From positions 38,463,649 to 38,527,648 of the forward strand of contig NC_087068.1 of assembly GCF_963678635.1 (NCBI RefSeq): a stretch of DNA of 64,000 nt. Direction: 5' to 3'. The position numbers and the translations under genes were made by a program. Position 1 is the stretch's first letter. The number at the start of each line of letters is the position of its first letter. The notes beneath the pieces are model-generated. The model did not search any database. It was not told the DNA's origin and saw nothing but the letters and a program-made list of their open reading frames with translations. Shown piece by piece: positions 52,686 through 64,000 of this stretch. Source of the stretch: Symsagittifera roscoffensis (taxonomy: Eukaryota; Xenacoelomorpha; Acoela; Convolutidae).

Positions 52686-55600
52686 GAATCAGAATATGCA
52701 CTCACATACTTCTATAATGATATTTGCCAACAAAAAATTGTTTGCTGCAGATCAATCACATTGAACTACCCGCATTTAAGAAAAGTAAAAACAAATCGAT
52801 TATAATGGAAGAAAAAAATATTTTGTTGCCTCGAAAAATGGTAATAATATAATCCATTTTTAATTGATTATAATCGATTTGTTTTCACTTTTGAGGACAC
52901 TGACAAGGAAACTCAATTATAAACGATTTTCATTCATGGAACTCCAATGCGGGTAGATATGGCATTCATTTAATGTTAGAAAATATATTTTCTTTGAACA
53001 CAAATACATTTCTGTTTTGTTTAAAAGCGGGTTAGAATAAAAGTTTATTAGTATAACTTTGGAAAAAACATAATAAAAAAAAATTTGAACAGACAGACTA
53101 AAATAAATCATCGACATTTTTTCTACAAAGGCTAATTTTGATATTATATTTTTTCCGAAAATTGAACATGGGGAGGAATTTTGTATTCGGGTGAGTGTGT
53201 AATCAGGTTCGTAATCAGGTACTAAAAATAATCATCGGACTGGGTTGAGTGATATATTAAGTGAAAACCCTTCAAGCCGTGATTCAAAGAACATAAAATT
53301 TTTCCAAACATTTTAATGTTGTCGAGAAGAAACCGGTTTAAAATTTTTGATTTTTCAACTAATTTCGAGCGAATGAGCATGCTTGCATTAGCTTATTTAA
53401 GCTTAATTTGAGCCTTGAAAAATTGTTTCCACTAAATTAATGTTAATTTATGGAGTTTTAGCGCCATCTTATGATCAAAACTTCAAAAATACAAAAATAT
53501 TTAGTACGTTTTTTGTTTTTTATAAAATATTTTTCAAAAAATAATTTCCATTTGCTTGTTTTAGTATGACTGTCGAATATGCCAAAATTGTAGTTTTTTT
53601 GTTCAGATCTTTTTATTACACCACGCAAAACAAACTAACCATTCGTGAAAAAAAATTTTTTTCGCATTTCTAAAACGTTCTGTGCAACTTGCACAATAAC
53701 GGACTATCCTTGTTTTTTAGGATTTTCTATGCAACAGAGCCTTAACGAAAAGTTTTGGTTAGAAATTTTCAAGTGGCTCACTCGGTACATTGCATTTGTA
53801 AATTGAATCAGAATATGCTTATGCTAGATGCCAACATTCACTCACATACTTCTATAATGATATTTGCCAACTAAAAATTGTTTGCTGCAGATCAATCACA
53901 TTGAACTACCCGCATTTAATAAAAGTGAAAACAAATCGATTATAATGGAAGAAAAAAATATTTTGTTGCCTCGAAAAATGGTAATAAAAAAATTCATTTT
54001 TAATTGATTATAATCGATTTGTTTTCACTTTTGAGGACACTGACAAGGAAACTCAATTATAATCGATTTTTATTCATGGAACTCCAATGCGGGTAGTTAT
54101 GGTATTCATTTAATGTTAGAAAATATATTTTCTTTGACCACAAATACATTTCTATCTTGTTTAAAAACGGTTTAGAATAAAAGTTTGTTAGTATAACTTT
54201 GGAAAAAATATAATTAAAAAAATTTGAACAGACAGACTAAAATAAATCATCGACATTTTTTTACAAAGGCTAATTTTGATATTATGTTTTTTCCGACAAT
54301 TGAACATGGGGAGGATTTTTGTATTCGGGTGAGCGTGTAATCAGGTTCGTAATCAGGTACTAAAAATAATCATCGGACTGGGTTGAGTGATTTATTAAGT
54401 GAAAATCCTTCAAGCCGGGATTCAAAGGTCATAAAATTTTTCCAAAGATTTTAATGTTGTCGAGAAAGAACCGGTTTAAAACTTTTGATTTTTCAACCGA
54501 TTTCGAGCGAAGAAGCATGCTTGCATTAGCTTATTTAAGCTTAATTTGAGCCTTGAAAAATTGTTTCCACTAAATTAATGATAATTCATGGAGTTTTAGC
54601 GCCATCTTATGATCAAAACTTCAAAAATACAAAAAGTTTTAGTACGTTTTTCGTTTTTTATTAAATATTTTTCAAAAAATGTTTTCCATTTGCTTGTTTT
54701 AGTATGACTGTCGAATATGCCAAAATTGTAGTTTTTTTGTTCAGATCTTTTTATCACACCACGCAAAACAAACTAACCATTCGTAAAAAAATTTTTTTTC
54801 GCATTTCTAAAACGTTCTGTGCAACTTGCACAATAACGGACTATCCTTCTTTTTTAGGATTTTCTATGCAACAGAGCCTTAACGAAAAATTTTGGTTAGA
54901 AGTTTTCAAGTGGCTCATTCAGTATATTGCATTTGTAGATTGAATCAGAATATGCTTATGCTAGAAGCCAACATTCACTCACATACTTCTATAAAAATAT
55001 TTGCCAACAAAAAATTGTTTGCTGCAGATCAATCACATTGAACTACCCGCATTTAATAAAAGTGAAAACAAATCGATTATAATGGAAGAAAAAAATATTT
55101 TGTTGCCTCGAAAAATGGTATTAAAAAAATCCATTTTCAATTGATTATAATCCATTTTTTTTCACTTTTGAGGGCACTGACAAGGAAACTCAATTATAAT
55201 CGATTTTTATTCATGGAACTCCAAAGCGGGTAGATATGGTATTAATTTAATGTTAGAAAATATATTTTCTTTGACCACAAATACGTTTCTATCTTGTTTA
55301 AAAACGGGTTAGAATAAAAGTTTGTTAGTATAACTTTGGAAAAAATATAATTAAAAAAATTTGAACAGACAGACTAAAATAAATCATCGACATTTTTTTT
55401 ACAAAGGCTAATTTTGATATTATGTTTTTTCCGACAATTGAACATGGGGAGGATTTTTGTATTCGGGTGAGCGTGTAATCAGGTTCGTAATCAGGTACTA
55501 AAAATAATCATCGGACTGGGTTGAGTGATTTATTAAGTGAAAATCCTTCAAGCCGGGATTCAAAGGTCATAAAATTTTTCCAAACATTTTAATGTTGTCG

Positions 55601-56078
55601 AGAAAGAACCGGTATAAAATTTTTGGTTTTTCAACCGATTTCGAGCGAAGAAACATGCTTGCATTAGCTTATTTAAGCTTAATTTGAGCCTTGAAAAATT
55701 GTTTCCACTAAATTAATGTTAATTTATGGAGTTTTAGCGCCATCTTATGATCAAAACTTCAAAAATACAAAAATATTTAGTACGTTTTTCGTTTTTTCTT
55801 AAATATTTTTCAAAAAATGTTTTCCATTTGCTTGTTTTAGTATGACTGTCGAATATGCCAAAATTGTAGTTTTTTTGTTCAGATCTTTTTATCACACCAC
55901 GCAAAACAAACTAACCATTCGTAAAAAAAAATCCTTTTTTCGCATTTCTAAAATGTTCTGTGCAATTTGCACAATAACGGGCTTTCCTAGTTTTTTAGGA
56001 TTTTCTATGCAACAGAGCCTTAACGAAAAATTTTGTTTGAAATTTTCAAGTGGCTCACTCAGTACATTGCATTTTTAA
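52686..56078 (+). repeat. Three tandem copies of a 1.14-kb unit
   Basis: Units start at GAATCAGAATATGC: 52686, 53805 and 54942 (lengths about 1119, 1137, 1137); the first lacks about 20 bases near its start. Copies are more than nine-tenths identical by eye. Each unit holds an inverted-repeat segment bounded by ACTACCCGCATT and AATGCGGGTAG (52765-52956, 53905-54096, 55041-55232) with inner arms around ATCGATTATAAT. Each also has a short frame starting MTVEYAKIVVFLF, which is not believed to be a gene. A diverged relative is at about 61080-61450. Confidence 0.9.
52765..52956. repeat. Inverted-repeat segment inside tandem unit 1
   Basis: ACTACCCGCATT at one end and AATGCGGGTAG at the other, with inner arms AAACAAATCGATTATAAT and ATTATAATCGATTTGTTT-like sequence. 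Probably a small foldback element captured by the repeat unit. Confidence 0.7.
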
Positions 56079-57574
56079 ATAAGCGCATTGAAAAACCAAT
56101 TTTGTCAACTGATCAAGAGCAAGTTTCCAAAATGGAAGCATGCAATCGAACTCTTTATAAGAGATCTTAAAATAATACCTAACTGGGTTTCATGATAATT
56201 TGTTTGAAAAAACGCAAATCTTGAAAGTTTTTTTTTTGCCTAATTCCTGAAATGAGATAATACCAGTTGTTTTTGAAAACCATTTTCGTTTATTTATAAA
56301 AGTTTCATGCGTTGATTTTTTTTTCATTGAAATTGAGGTCAAATTGTGCTGATTATTGAAAAATCATGTTATTAAGTGTTTTAAGTCATTATTTTCCGCT
56401 AAAATCTCGTTAGCTGCAGACCAAAAGGTTTTAAGATTAAATATTTAAAATCAATTGAAAACGTGTCAAAACGAAAAAAATCCTCTGTTTCTTTTTGAAA
56501 TTTTCTTACTTTTTTTGGTTTTTTATTGGCCAAAAAAAATTCGGCTTTTTATGGGACAAAAAAAAATGTATTTAAAAGTATAAAAATGCAGAAGAAATAT
56601 GTGACGATTTTACTGTTTCCATTTAAAAAAATAATCACCTTGTCAGAGAAGCGAATTTTTTTGAAAATTTTTTCCAAAATTAAAAATTAAACAGAGGATA
56701 GAATCAAGTATAATAGAAATGCTATAAATTTTTCCATGTAATAAGTTTTTTTCCACATTTCCACAGATTTATTGCAGTTGTGAATAAAATTGTTTCAAAC
56801 TTGCTGTTTTTGGAGAAAAGCGAGATACTTGGTACGTATTAACACGTTTGATTTTCAGTCGGGCATTTCTGTTTTACGTAGTAGCGTTATGTTAAACATA
56901 CGTCGCTTTTTTTTCTACATTCTTTTTTGAAGCTAAAACTTCTATATAAAATATGCGATTGTATGCGAAAAAATATGACATGCAACTGAACAGCAACTGA
57001 ACATGTTATTTAATTTTTTTTGCAATTATTGAATACAAAAAATGAAAGGTAGTCTGATTTACACGAAACTTCTGAAATTTTTAAATGCGTTAGCTGGCGC
57101 AAAAATAAAAAAAAAATGAATGAAGTTTTTTAGGAATCCCTGAGGCCGGCAGACAGACACAGAATGAGTTTGAATATAAGCGGGTCAGACATAATTGTAA
57201 AAATATATTCGGTTCACAGCCAGCCATTATTCGAATCGACGAAACAATACAGTTAGAAATATTCCTAGACAATTTTGACTTGCAACCCAACAATTGAAAA
57301 CTTTCAAGACTGCTAAAGAAATGATGCAAAATTAAAGCTTAGCTCCACTTCCAACTAATTCAATCCATTAACGCTGAGAAACAGGAAGTGTTCAATTTCA
57401 TCGAAGTGTTTTTTTGAAATCAGTAAACTGACAAGGCTCAACATAGAGAAGAGCAGACCAATTAGCATATCAACTGCTAGTTTTTTTCAAACTGGTGCTG
57501 CAAAAAGCCAATTAACATATTTGCAATAGCTCAAAAATGAGCCGCTTAGCTCTCTGATAAAAAGTGAATTATCA
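56079..57574. other. AT-rich intergenic DNA
   Basis: No supported gene or repeat. Long A and T runs throughout. Confidence 0.5.
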
Positions 57575-58453
57575 ACCCAGTCGTGGGCGTTCAACAGTAC
57601 CGAAGTACAACAGTGCCGAAAATAGCGGGAAAGTTTCAGAATCATTTAAATGCTTTTTCTAAAGAGCGGGAAACTACTGACGCTAATGAACAAAGAAAAC
57701 AAAACTGCTCGTATCAGGGTGAGGTTTTGAATGTTCCGACTACCTCTCAAGGTCTATGGAGCAGTAATAACATGAAAAAATTAAATGCAATAAATAAAAA
57801 TGAATTTATTTTAAATTGAGATTTTTTTTGAAATTCACCCTCCAACCAACCCCACACGCCATATACAGTTCATAGTGATAGATTTCGCTCCAACAAATCA
57901 ATTATGGCAAATAAACTTCCTTCAATCAATTTGGAACGAAATCTAAGACGGATTAAATCTCCGCTTACGCGTTAATAAAACGTTTACAAATTTTTACAAA
58001 ATTAATCACTGGTGAAATATCTTTTCAAATTTAAGCGCAGGACAACAATACCTTTTGAATGATATGAAAAAAATCCCGTCAAAAAGGGCTAGTTAAAAAG
58101 TCATATTTTGTCTGAAGAAAAAAAACCCACCCCGAGCACATTTATTCCGTTACTTTCGTTACGAAATTCGGAACAATCATTCCCATTTTGGCGCCAAAAT
58201 GTATGCAACTGACTGCAACTTAAACAATTACTTTGCGCCAAAACGTCTAAGAAGGCAAACTTTCTCGCTCAAAATCTTGAAGTGTCACTTAATAATGACA
58301 ACGATCGCCGTTCAATTTTTGATTGCTGCACTTAATACGTTGAAATTTGTTGAAACTTTTGGCACTGTTAAACAAAGTTTTCATTTTTGGCATTGTTGAA
58401 ATAATTTTTTTCGGCTCTGTTGTACTTCGGCACTTGTACTGCCCCACTCAGCC
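57575..58453. mobile_element. hAT-like non-autonomous DNA element, about 880 bp
   Basis: Terminal inverted repeats: the left end reads CCCAGTCGTGGGCG then CCGAAGTACAACAG and GCCGAAAA; the right end (complement) reads GGCTGAGTGGGGCAG then CCGAAGTACAACAG and GCCGAAAA. Flanks carry an imperfect 8-bp duplication, AATTATCA (57567-57574) and AATTATGA (58454-58461). Size, duplication length and the CAGT-G-TGGG start suggest hAT. No transposase frame inside; frames at 57583-57819 and 58199-58399 are not recognised. Confidence 0.65.
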
Positions 58454-58461
58454 AATTATGA

Positions 58462-59048
58462 AATATGGCTATCAATGAGGCTGCATTTCAGAGCACATAT
58501 CGCCAAACAACCTTTTTTGCTTTTTACCCAAACGTCGTGCTCAAGTATTTAATTATGTCAGAAAATTGTTGCTATGGCAGGCGTTTTATAAAAATTTGTT
58601 TCGACTTTCAAGAAGGCGATATTGTTCTGAGGTGATATAATTGTTTCTTGTTTGGTGTTTTTTTTTTCAAAAATTTGTAGTTTTAATAGTGATTTGCGAG
58701 TTGTCGGAGAAATCTGTTTGGTTGACCTATAAAAAAACCTTTAGAGAGAATCCTTGAACCACCCCTGCTGGGACGCACCTTTATCTGTTCTTACAATATT
58801 ATAACTAAATTTGGTATTATATATAATTAGGAAAATTACAAGAACCTTAAGAGAGCATCTCATTTTCAAATGAAACTGCACGTATTATTTTATGTTCCAT
58901 TTTTGAACTAGAAGCAACAAGGTATATATAATTCAAAGCATCTATAAACTGCAAAACTATCTATTTATATCTAATTGAACAGTTTAACCAAGACAACATA
59001 TAAATAAACGTCTACTAGGGGAGAATTTGAATTTGAGTTTTTGAAATA
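58462..59048. other. Intergenic DNA downstream of the channel gene
   Basis: No gene is recognised. It lies 3' of the minus-strand channel gene. Confidence 0.5.
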
Positions 59049-59054
59049 TTTATT
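59049..59054 (-). terminator. Polyadenylation signal of the channel gene
   Basis: AATAAA on the minus strand about 33 bases after the TAG stop at 59089-59087. Confidence 0.65.
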
Positions 59055-59086
59055 CTAAACGAAGTTACAAGTTTTAATAATCCAAA

Positions 59087-59480
59087 CTACATTTGGTAAT
59101 CGCGGGACAAGTAGAAAGCCCAATATCCAAACATGAGTGTGAAAAACGCCAGAGGGAAGAACCAGCGCGAAAAACTGTCGATCGCTCCAACATCTTCCAT
59201 TTGGAAATTGCACCCATTTCCAGCTATTTTTCCTCGGATGTGACCCATCAAGGAGACGCGACTTTGCGGGTCCGGATTGTGTCCGTGACCACTGACACCT
59301 CCCGTGCAGCCAGCGCAGAAGGACTCGACTCCAACTCCGTGGTGGTTTTCAGTGGGATTCGATCCGGGTACGAAGTGTTCCTCGGGGTAGATGCAGTTGT
59401 TCTGCATGTAGTAGTGTCTCGGGTCCACTTCGATGTCGTTGACGCTGGACACTCGCTGACCAGATGGGGCTCCGTGTTTC
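59087..59480 (-). CDS. Channel exon 4 (last): M3-M4 loop, M4 and stop
   Basis: Acceptor TTATTTCAG precedes [19 protein letters not shown]. The loop is short, rich in His, Gly and Asn, with four Cys ([23 protein letters not shown]). M4 is [20 protein letters not shown], followed by [11 protein letters not shown] and TAG. Confidence 0.9.
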
Positions 59481-62400
59481 CTGAAATAACTTGAATTTTA
59501 AAAGGAAAACTGAAATTTGTTCCGAGCTAATACAAATTATCTCATTGCTTATTGACGGGCAAATAAGATTTCCCGGAAATAAAAACATGAAAAACCGATC
59601 TCGGTTACATCCGTGAACAACCGATACGCATACCCGGTTTGAACAAATATTCTAACGAGCAATTTCTAGAAACAATTAAATTTTTCTGATGCAACTCCAT
59701 ATAATTACATATCAAACAAGGATGGCCGGTTAATCTGCAAGTAGCACAGAATGCACCGAGCACGCTAATTCAGTAAAGGCTGGAAATAAAGAAAAATCGC
59801 AACTTACCCTTTAAAAGCGCAAAATAGATGGCTCTTTAATTGTACCAAATTTCAAATCCGTAGGAACTTTACAAAAAAAACATCACAGGTGTGAAATATA
59901 TTTGTTTTACTTTGAGCTCAGGATGTCAATAACTTTCAGATGATATAAAAGACTCCGTTCAAAGGTAGCTAGGTGAAATTCGAAATTGATCTAAAGAAAA
60001 AACTTCACATCGAGATTAAATATTTTCTCACTTTCTTCGATAATCGGGACAAAAATTGTGCATTAAATATTTAGGAGAACCGAATCAACAATATGAAAAC
60101 TTGTTTTTAAGAAATCTGGTGTTTTCGCTGTGAGGTTACATTCTTTGCGAGATGTGGATTAGTTTATCATCAATGAATGAACTTACTTAAAAAAACTGAT
60201 AAACAGCGGAAGTTAACTTTTTCTTTGAACTCATTTTGAATCTAGGCTTAATTAAAGATTAATTATCCTCAAATGAAACTACAAAACTCAGACATCTGTT
60301 CTTGAATCTGATCTTCCTTTTGAGTTCAGTTAATTTTCCGGAATGGCATTCTTACGCCATTCTCAAGATCTGGGCGATTGACTGGGTTTTGAAATAAATC
60401 TCTTCTTGGTTGAGAGGCCCTGGTTATAAGAATCAAGTAAATATTTCCCATTAAAGGCCACATAAAATTATATAGACACCCTAAAAATAAAACTTCTTTG
60501 GCCAGCCATAATTTTCTTTGCTTCCACGCTGGCCAGAGCCATAATGGTAGATAGGGTGATTATTTCCGGTAATTTATGAGTACAATAAAGTAAGAAAAAG
60601 GTGAAACCAACAAGCAGAATTTCTAAGAGTTTTTTTTTATATTAGAAAAATGGATTTTTGTATTTTTTATATTAGAAACGTTGCATGCAAAACCGAATGT
60701 TTAGACAACCTAGCGGTTTCAATTCTGTGAAAGAAAACTGAATTTTACTGAATGTCAGTTGATCTTTTCGATTACGTCTGCCTGATTACGTCGGATTTCA
60801 GTTTATCACTAATTTTCAAACAATAAACCGTGTCAAAAGACTAATTAAATTAAACTGCTACAATTTGTGGCCAAGTAATTTGTTCAAGGAAACCGAATAT
60901 TGCAAATAAAATTGCATTAACCATTTAATTATACCGGTACCTGACCTTCATATGAAAACTCACACTAAAACACAGCTCGCACTAAAAGACAACTCGCAGT
61001 AGCGCGCCCGTCAAAACTTCGAGTGTTCGTTTTCCTTAAATTTTGCGAGATAAATTTTGTTACGAGATGTTTTTTGTAACAAGATTTTTTTGTTGTTCCG
61101 ATCATTGAAAAAGAGGAGGAACTTTGTATTCGGGTGTGTTTTAGTTTTTAGTTTTTTACGCAAAATTAGGTACCACACATAATCATGGGAATGGGCCAAG
61201 TGGTATATCATACTAAAGCCCCTTTTAGTCATGATTCAAATTACATTTTAAAAAAATGAAAAAAATCCTCAGTGTCCAAAAAAAAGAGAAAAAATTGTTT
61301 GAAATTTTTGATGTTTGATCTAATTTCGAGCGAATAAAGCAAGCGAGCATGCTTATTATAGAAGGATAAACCATGAAATTTATTTTTTTCCTTAAGAAGC
61401 TTTATAATGCCATTTTGGATTAAGATTCTTCATAATTCGAAACATATTTTTTCCGCAAAAAAAATTGGAAAAAAATTGAAATCTTTTGAATTTTGTTTTC
61501 GTTTTTTTCCTAGTCATTTTTCGGCAAAACAGCATGAAAAAAACTTATAAAGTATTTTCAAGAAAATTTTCGGAACAAATTGACTACTTGCACTGCAACC
61601 AGCTATAGATTGGTCTTTTTGTTACGAGTTGTTGCGGCGCCGTACCTGATGAGTACGATGTCACTGTGAAGCAGCTCCTGGATCTCGTAGCTCCTGCTCT
61701 TGTCAATCTGTCTCTTGATCTTCTGACTCTCCTTCTTCACAGGGATCTGCTGGTCCATGTAGCACACCACTGCAAACTCAATCAGGGAGGCAAACACGAA
61801 GAGGAAGCAGCCGGCCAGGTAGACGTCTATCGCCTTCATGTACGATATCTTGGGCATGTTCGCATTCGTCGAGGAGATGAGAGTGAGCAGGGTTAGTACA
61901 GTCGTGATTCCTATCGTATACACAAACATAAAAAACAAGGGTTCAAGCAGCACAAAAAATTTTGGCCGAATAATCCAGTTTTCGTAAATTTCTTTGAAAA
62001 TCATAAGAAGAAAACAAGCTTTTAATTTAGTAAGGTTTAACAACATAGCGCTGAGCTTTACGGTCCCCAAATTTCAAATATTTGTCAAAACTCCAAAAAA
62101 TAGTGTGTAAAAGATCTTTTGAACCAAAAAAAAATTAGTGACGCTGCCAAAATGACTCAATCAACCTGTGTCAATGTATAGCAAACTTTAAGAACTAGGA
62201 CCACTTGCTTGGATTTTTTGAAAAACTCTTTAAGTCCTGAAACAAAATTTGCGGAATTCATTCTCAGAACATTCTTTGAGAGGACGGAAACTCAATATAA
62301 ATTGACGTATTAAAACAGAGATCAATTGAACTTATCCTGAGAGCCGGAAGATAAATGTAAGCTGTCGTAGAAAAAGACAGATCTCATTAACGCAGACAAC

Positions 62401-63104
62401 TTACCCAGAGCAGCTCTGGCAGGAATGGCAGTCCTGGCTACCCAAAATGACACCCAGGAGACCATGACTATGAGGGTGGAGGGGATGTACATCTGGATGA
62501 TGAAGTAGAGCGTGTTCCTGCCGAAGACGAAGCTGGCCTCCAGAGTGGACCAGTTGCCAGTAGTCAGAGTCCGGTTGAAGTCCCGATAAGTCAGGTTCAT
62601 CACCTGACAACAATAAAACAATGGATTCAGTGATTCTTACAGTTATTCATTACAAGGCCTACTAATTTAACTACGATTTGATATAAGAACTTACAACGGC
62701 AACAAAAAATAAATAAGGAGCAGTTTCGCGCATATGAGACAAACTAAATCATTCTGTAGTTGCTCCAAAAAATAATATGAATTGATTTTTAGAGATCATT
62801 AAATAAATTTAAAAATCTCAACATGCATTCAGACAAAGACGTTCTTGGTTGATGAAAGATGCAACTTTTAAGGTTTCAGGGTGAAACTAAGCAAAAGTCT
62901 GACATTTGGCTGATCAATGTATTAATAATTTTTGCGACAATAAGGAAAAAAGTTAGTCGCTACCATGCGCGACTATCAGACTTCGTCAGTGGTGTTAGGC
63001 TTGCCTGGAAGTTAGCGAGTGTGATGTCATCTGATATCTGGATGGGGGTCTCGTCTGGATTCTGTACCCAGAAGTACTGGATATCATCAGCCGTGTAGCC
63101 CCAG
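59087..63104 (-). CDS. Cys-loop ligand-gated anion channel (GABA-A/glycine-receptor-like), 3' exons
   Basis: Four minus-strand exons: 63104-63005, 62603-62405, 61910-61646 and 59480-59087. They join in phase (0 between first and second, 1 between second and third, 2 between third and fourth). The product runs from a pre-M1 strand ([12 protein letters not shown]) through M1, M2 and M3, a loop and M4 to the stop. PAR before M2 ([17 protein letters not shown]) is the signature of anion-selective members. These proteins form pentamers in the plasma membrane and open a chloride pore on binding GABA, glycine or similar. The ligand-binding half, including the Cys loop, lies beyond the window. Ligand cannot be told from these exons. 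Confidence 0.93.
59481..61645 (-). other. Channel intron 3 (2165 bp)
   Basis: Donor AG|GTACGG and acceptor TTTCAG. It carries a diverged copy of the 1.14-kb tandem unit (about 61080-61450) near the donor side. Confidence 0.75.
61080..61450 (+). repeat. Diverged copy of the tandem-array unit inside an intron
   Basis: Shares with 53150-53500 the blocks TTTGTATTCGGGTG, AGGTAC(T/C)A....ATAATCAT, TTTTTGAT.TTT..A.CTAATT and TTTCGAGCGAAT followed by GAGCATGCTT, in order and same orientation. Confidence 0.7.
61646..61910 (-). CDS. Channel exon 3: M2 and M3
   Basis: Acceptor ACGATAG then GGA-split glycine; [20 protein letters not shown] is M2 and loop, [20 protein letters not shown] is M3, then a basic loop ([17 protein letters not shown]). 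Donor CATCAG|GTACGG; without splicing, the frame would end 14 codons later and lose M4. Confidence 0.93.
61911..62404 (-). other. Channel intron 2 (494 bp)
   Basis: Canonical donor GG|GTAAGT and acceptor GATAG. Nothing else recognised. Confidence 0.8.
62405..62603 (-). CDS. Channel exon 2: pre-M1 and M1
   Basis: Acceptor TTGTCAG, then [20 protein letters not shown] (two N-glycosylation sequons, NLT and NRT, plus NWS), [20 protein letters not shown], and M1 [12 protein letters not shown] ending in [11 protein letters not shown]. Donor GTAAGT. Confidence 0.93.
62604..63004 (-). other. Channel intron 1 (401 bp), probable GC-AG type
   Basis: The preceding exon ends CTTCCAG followed by GCAAGC; using this GC donor joins NFQ to VMN in frame and in register with the family. 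No GT donor at this point. Confidence 0.65.
63005..63104 (-). CDS. Channel exon 1 of those visible: [12 protein letters not shown] segment
   Basis: Acceptor TATTTGCAG then [12 protein letters not shown], the conserved loop-C-preceding strand of GABA-A/glycine-type receptors, and [11 protein letters not shown]. 100 bases, starts in phase 2 (completes a codon with two bases from an upstream exon not in the window). Confidence 0.9.
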
Positions 63105-64000
63105 CTGCAAATATCGAAAGAGGTCACAAGAGGTCACAGAAAGACAAAAAAAGTAACAAAATCAGCCAGTTGATGCCATTAACCGACATTTTTTCCCAAA
63201 AAAAGTCAAGGGGGCGCTGATCAAAAGTAGTTTTTTATTTTCAATATTTATTTTTCAATGTTATTCACACACCGCAGCAGGTTTAAAATAAAAATGATAA
63301 GCCTTGCTGGCTTACAGGTTTGTTTTAAATGGCAGCAGCATGATTTGAGGGCCAAAATTTGATTTAAATATCATCTTTGCCATGATTTTCACGTTTTTCT
63401 TCCATTTTCGCCTTTTTATTGACAAGAATGAAAGTCGCAGGTGCTTTCAAATTTAAGTAGTTGTAAGTGAATCGGATTGACATTCCAATTACATGCGAAT
63501 TACAAGTTTATTTTGGAATCGGGAATGTTAATCAAACTGGTCTCTAGACATTTTCCCGTTCTTCCCATATCAGACCGCCCCATTTTTCCGTTTGCCCGAT
63601 TCTGAAAAAATTCTAATTTTCAAATCCCAAGTTGGAATATTGGGACCCTAATATTGATTCATTCCAAGATGGCTGTTATGCGCCTCAGATGGTAACAAAA
63701 GCAGAATAAATGAATAGAATTATTTGCGCCTTCATATAATATATACGGGTACGCCTTAATAGTTTATGAGGCTCTCAATAGTCGAAATATAATAGTTCAT
63801 GGTCGGTTGCACTCAAAAAAAGGTAGCCGTACAGAAACCTTTATCATCGAAGCTGGGTTATTTTTGTAATCTTTCTTACGAATGCTTAGTATGGTGAACA
63901 GAATCTCAAAAAAAAACCTCTAAAACTTGAAAACTGTGACCGAAACCTTCTAAAAACTTCATGTTTCTTCAGGCTCTCAACTGTTTGCCTTCGGCGCACA
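63105..64000 (-). other. Upstream channel intron (partial)
   Basis: No further exon of the ligand-binding domain is recognised. AT-rich. Confidence 0.55.

Noticed and set aside
54704-54943. Repeated small frame starting MTVEYAKIVVFLF in the tandem array
   Set aside because: Present because the DNA repeats; the first copy is frame-broken, and no domain or codon-level conservation is seen.
59093-59494. 133-codon plus-strand frame
   Set aside because: It is the antisense of the last channel exon, which has clear M4 homology and splice signals.
62960-62970. Alternative GT donor for the [12 protein letters not shown] exon
   Set aside because: Using it would add about 14 residues and break the alignment between pre-M1 strands; the GC donor gives the right register.

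Overview
This is animal (metazoan) nuclear DNA: AT-rich, with spliced genes at both ends and a dense, nested field of retrotransposons between them. Two host genes can be recognised, both on the minus strand and both cut by the window edge. Positions 1-819 hold the N-terminal 273 codons of a SCAI homologue (suppressor of cancer cell invasion, a nuclear transcriptional cofactor). Positions 59087-63104 hold the last four exons of a Cys-loop, GABA-A/glycine-receptor-like anion channel, covering pre-M1 to M4 and the stop codon. The combination points to a bilaterian-type animal. The exact group is not determined; a larvacean tunicate or another invertebrate is only a guess.

Region 3.2-13.2 kb is a LINE cluster. 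At least five APE/RT-type (CR1/L2/Jockey-like) copies (called L1-L5 here) lie in both orientations and all are decayed. Three end in the same C-terminal Cys signature (CxCxxC), and each has its own short microsatellite tail. One LINE (L1) sits inside a minus-strand LTR fragment and another (L5) sits inside a LINE (L4).

Region 13.2-36.1 kb is a head-to-tail array of one young Ty3/gypsy family in which neighbouring elements share LTRs: E1 tail - LTR - E2 (internally deleted) - LTR - E3 - LTR. E3 carries gag with two zinc knuckles, RT, RNase H, an integrase with a clear HHCC-DD35E, then an unusual 3' coding block. That block holds a macro-domain-like ORF, an SGNH/GDSL-hydrolase-like ORF preceded by a plausible splice acceptor, and a fourth ORF that starts on the stop codon of the third. 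E3 has lost its protease and has several frameshifts and nonsense codons, so it is not intact. A 3'-truncated piece of LINE endonuclease (L6) is embedded in the 3' region of both E1 and E3. The long untranslated leader is filled with a CCGGAGGGG-type repeat, and the LTR holds a stem-loop that is kept by compensatory changes in an old LTR copy.

Region 37.0-49.7 kb is an older relative (E4). It still shows the protease (DTGA), gag knuckles, RT, RNase H and integrase, but is riddled with stops. It has a 1.2-kb internal tandem duplication, a 36-bp minisatellite in its leader, and a 2.65-kb imperfect foldback element inserted in the integrase.

Region 49.7-59 kb is non-coding: a 170-bp palindromic MITE-like element, a three-copy tandem array of a 1.14-kb unit containing a hairpin (a diverged relative lies in a channel-gene intron), and an 880-bp hAT-like non-autonomous element with an imperfect 8-bp target duplication. 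The most interesting material is the accessory coding block of E3 (29.4-33.6 kb) and the structured LTR/leader sequences.
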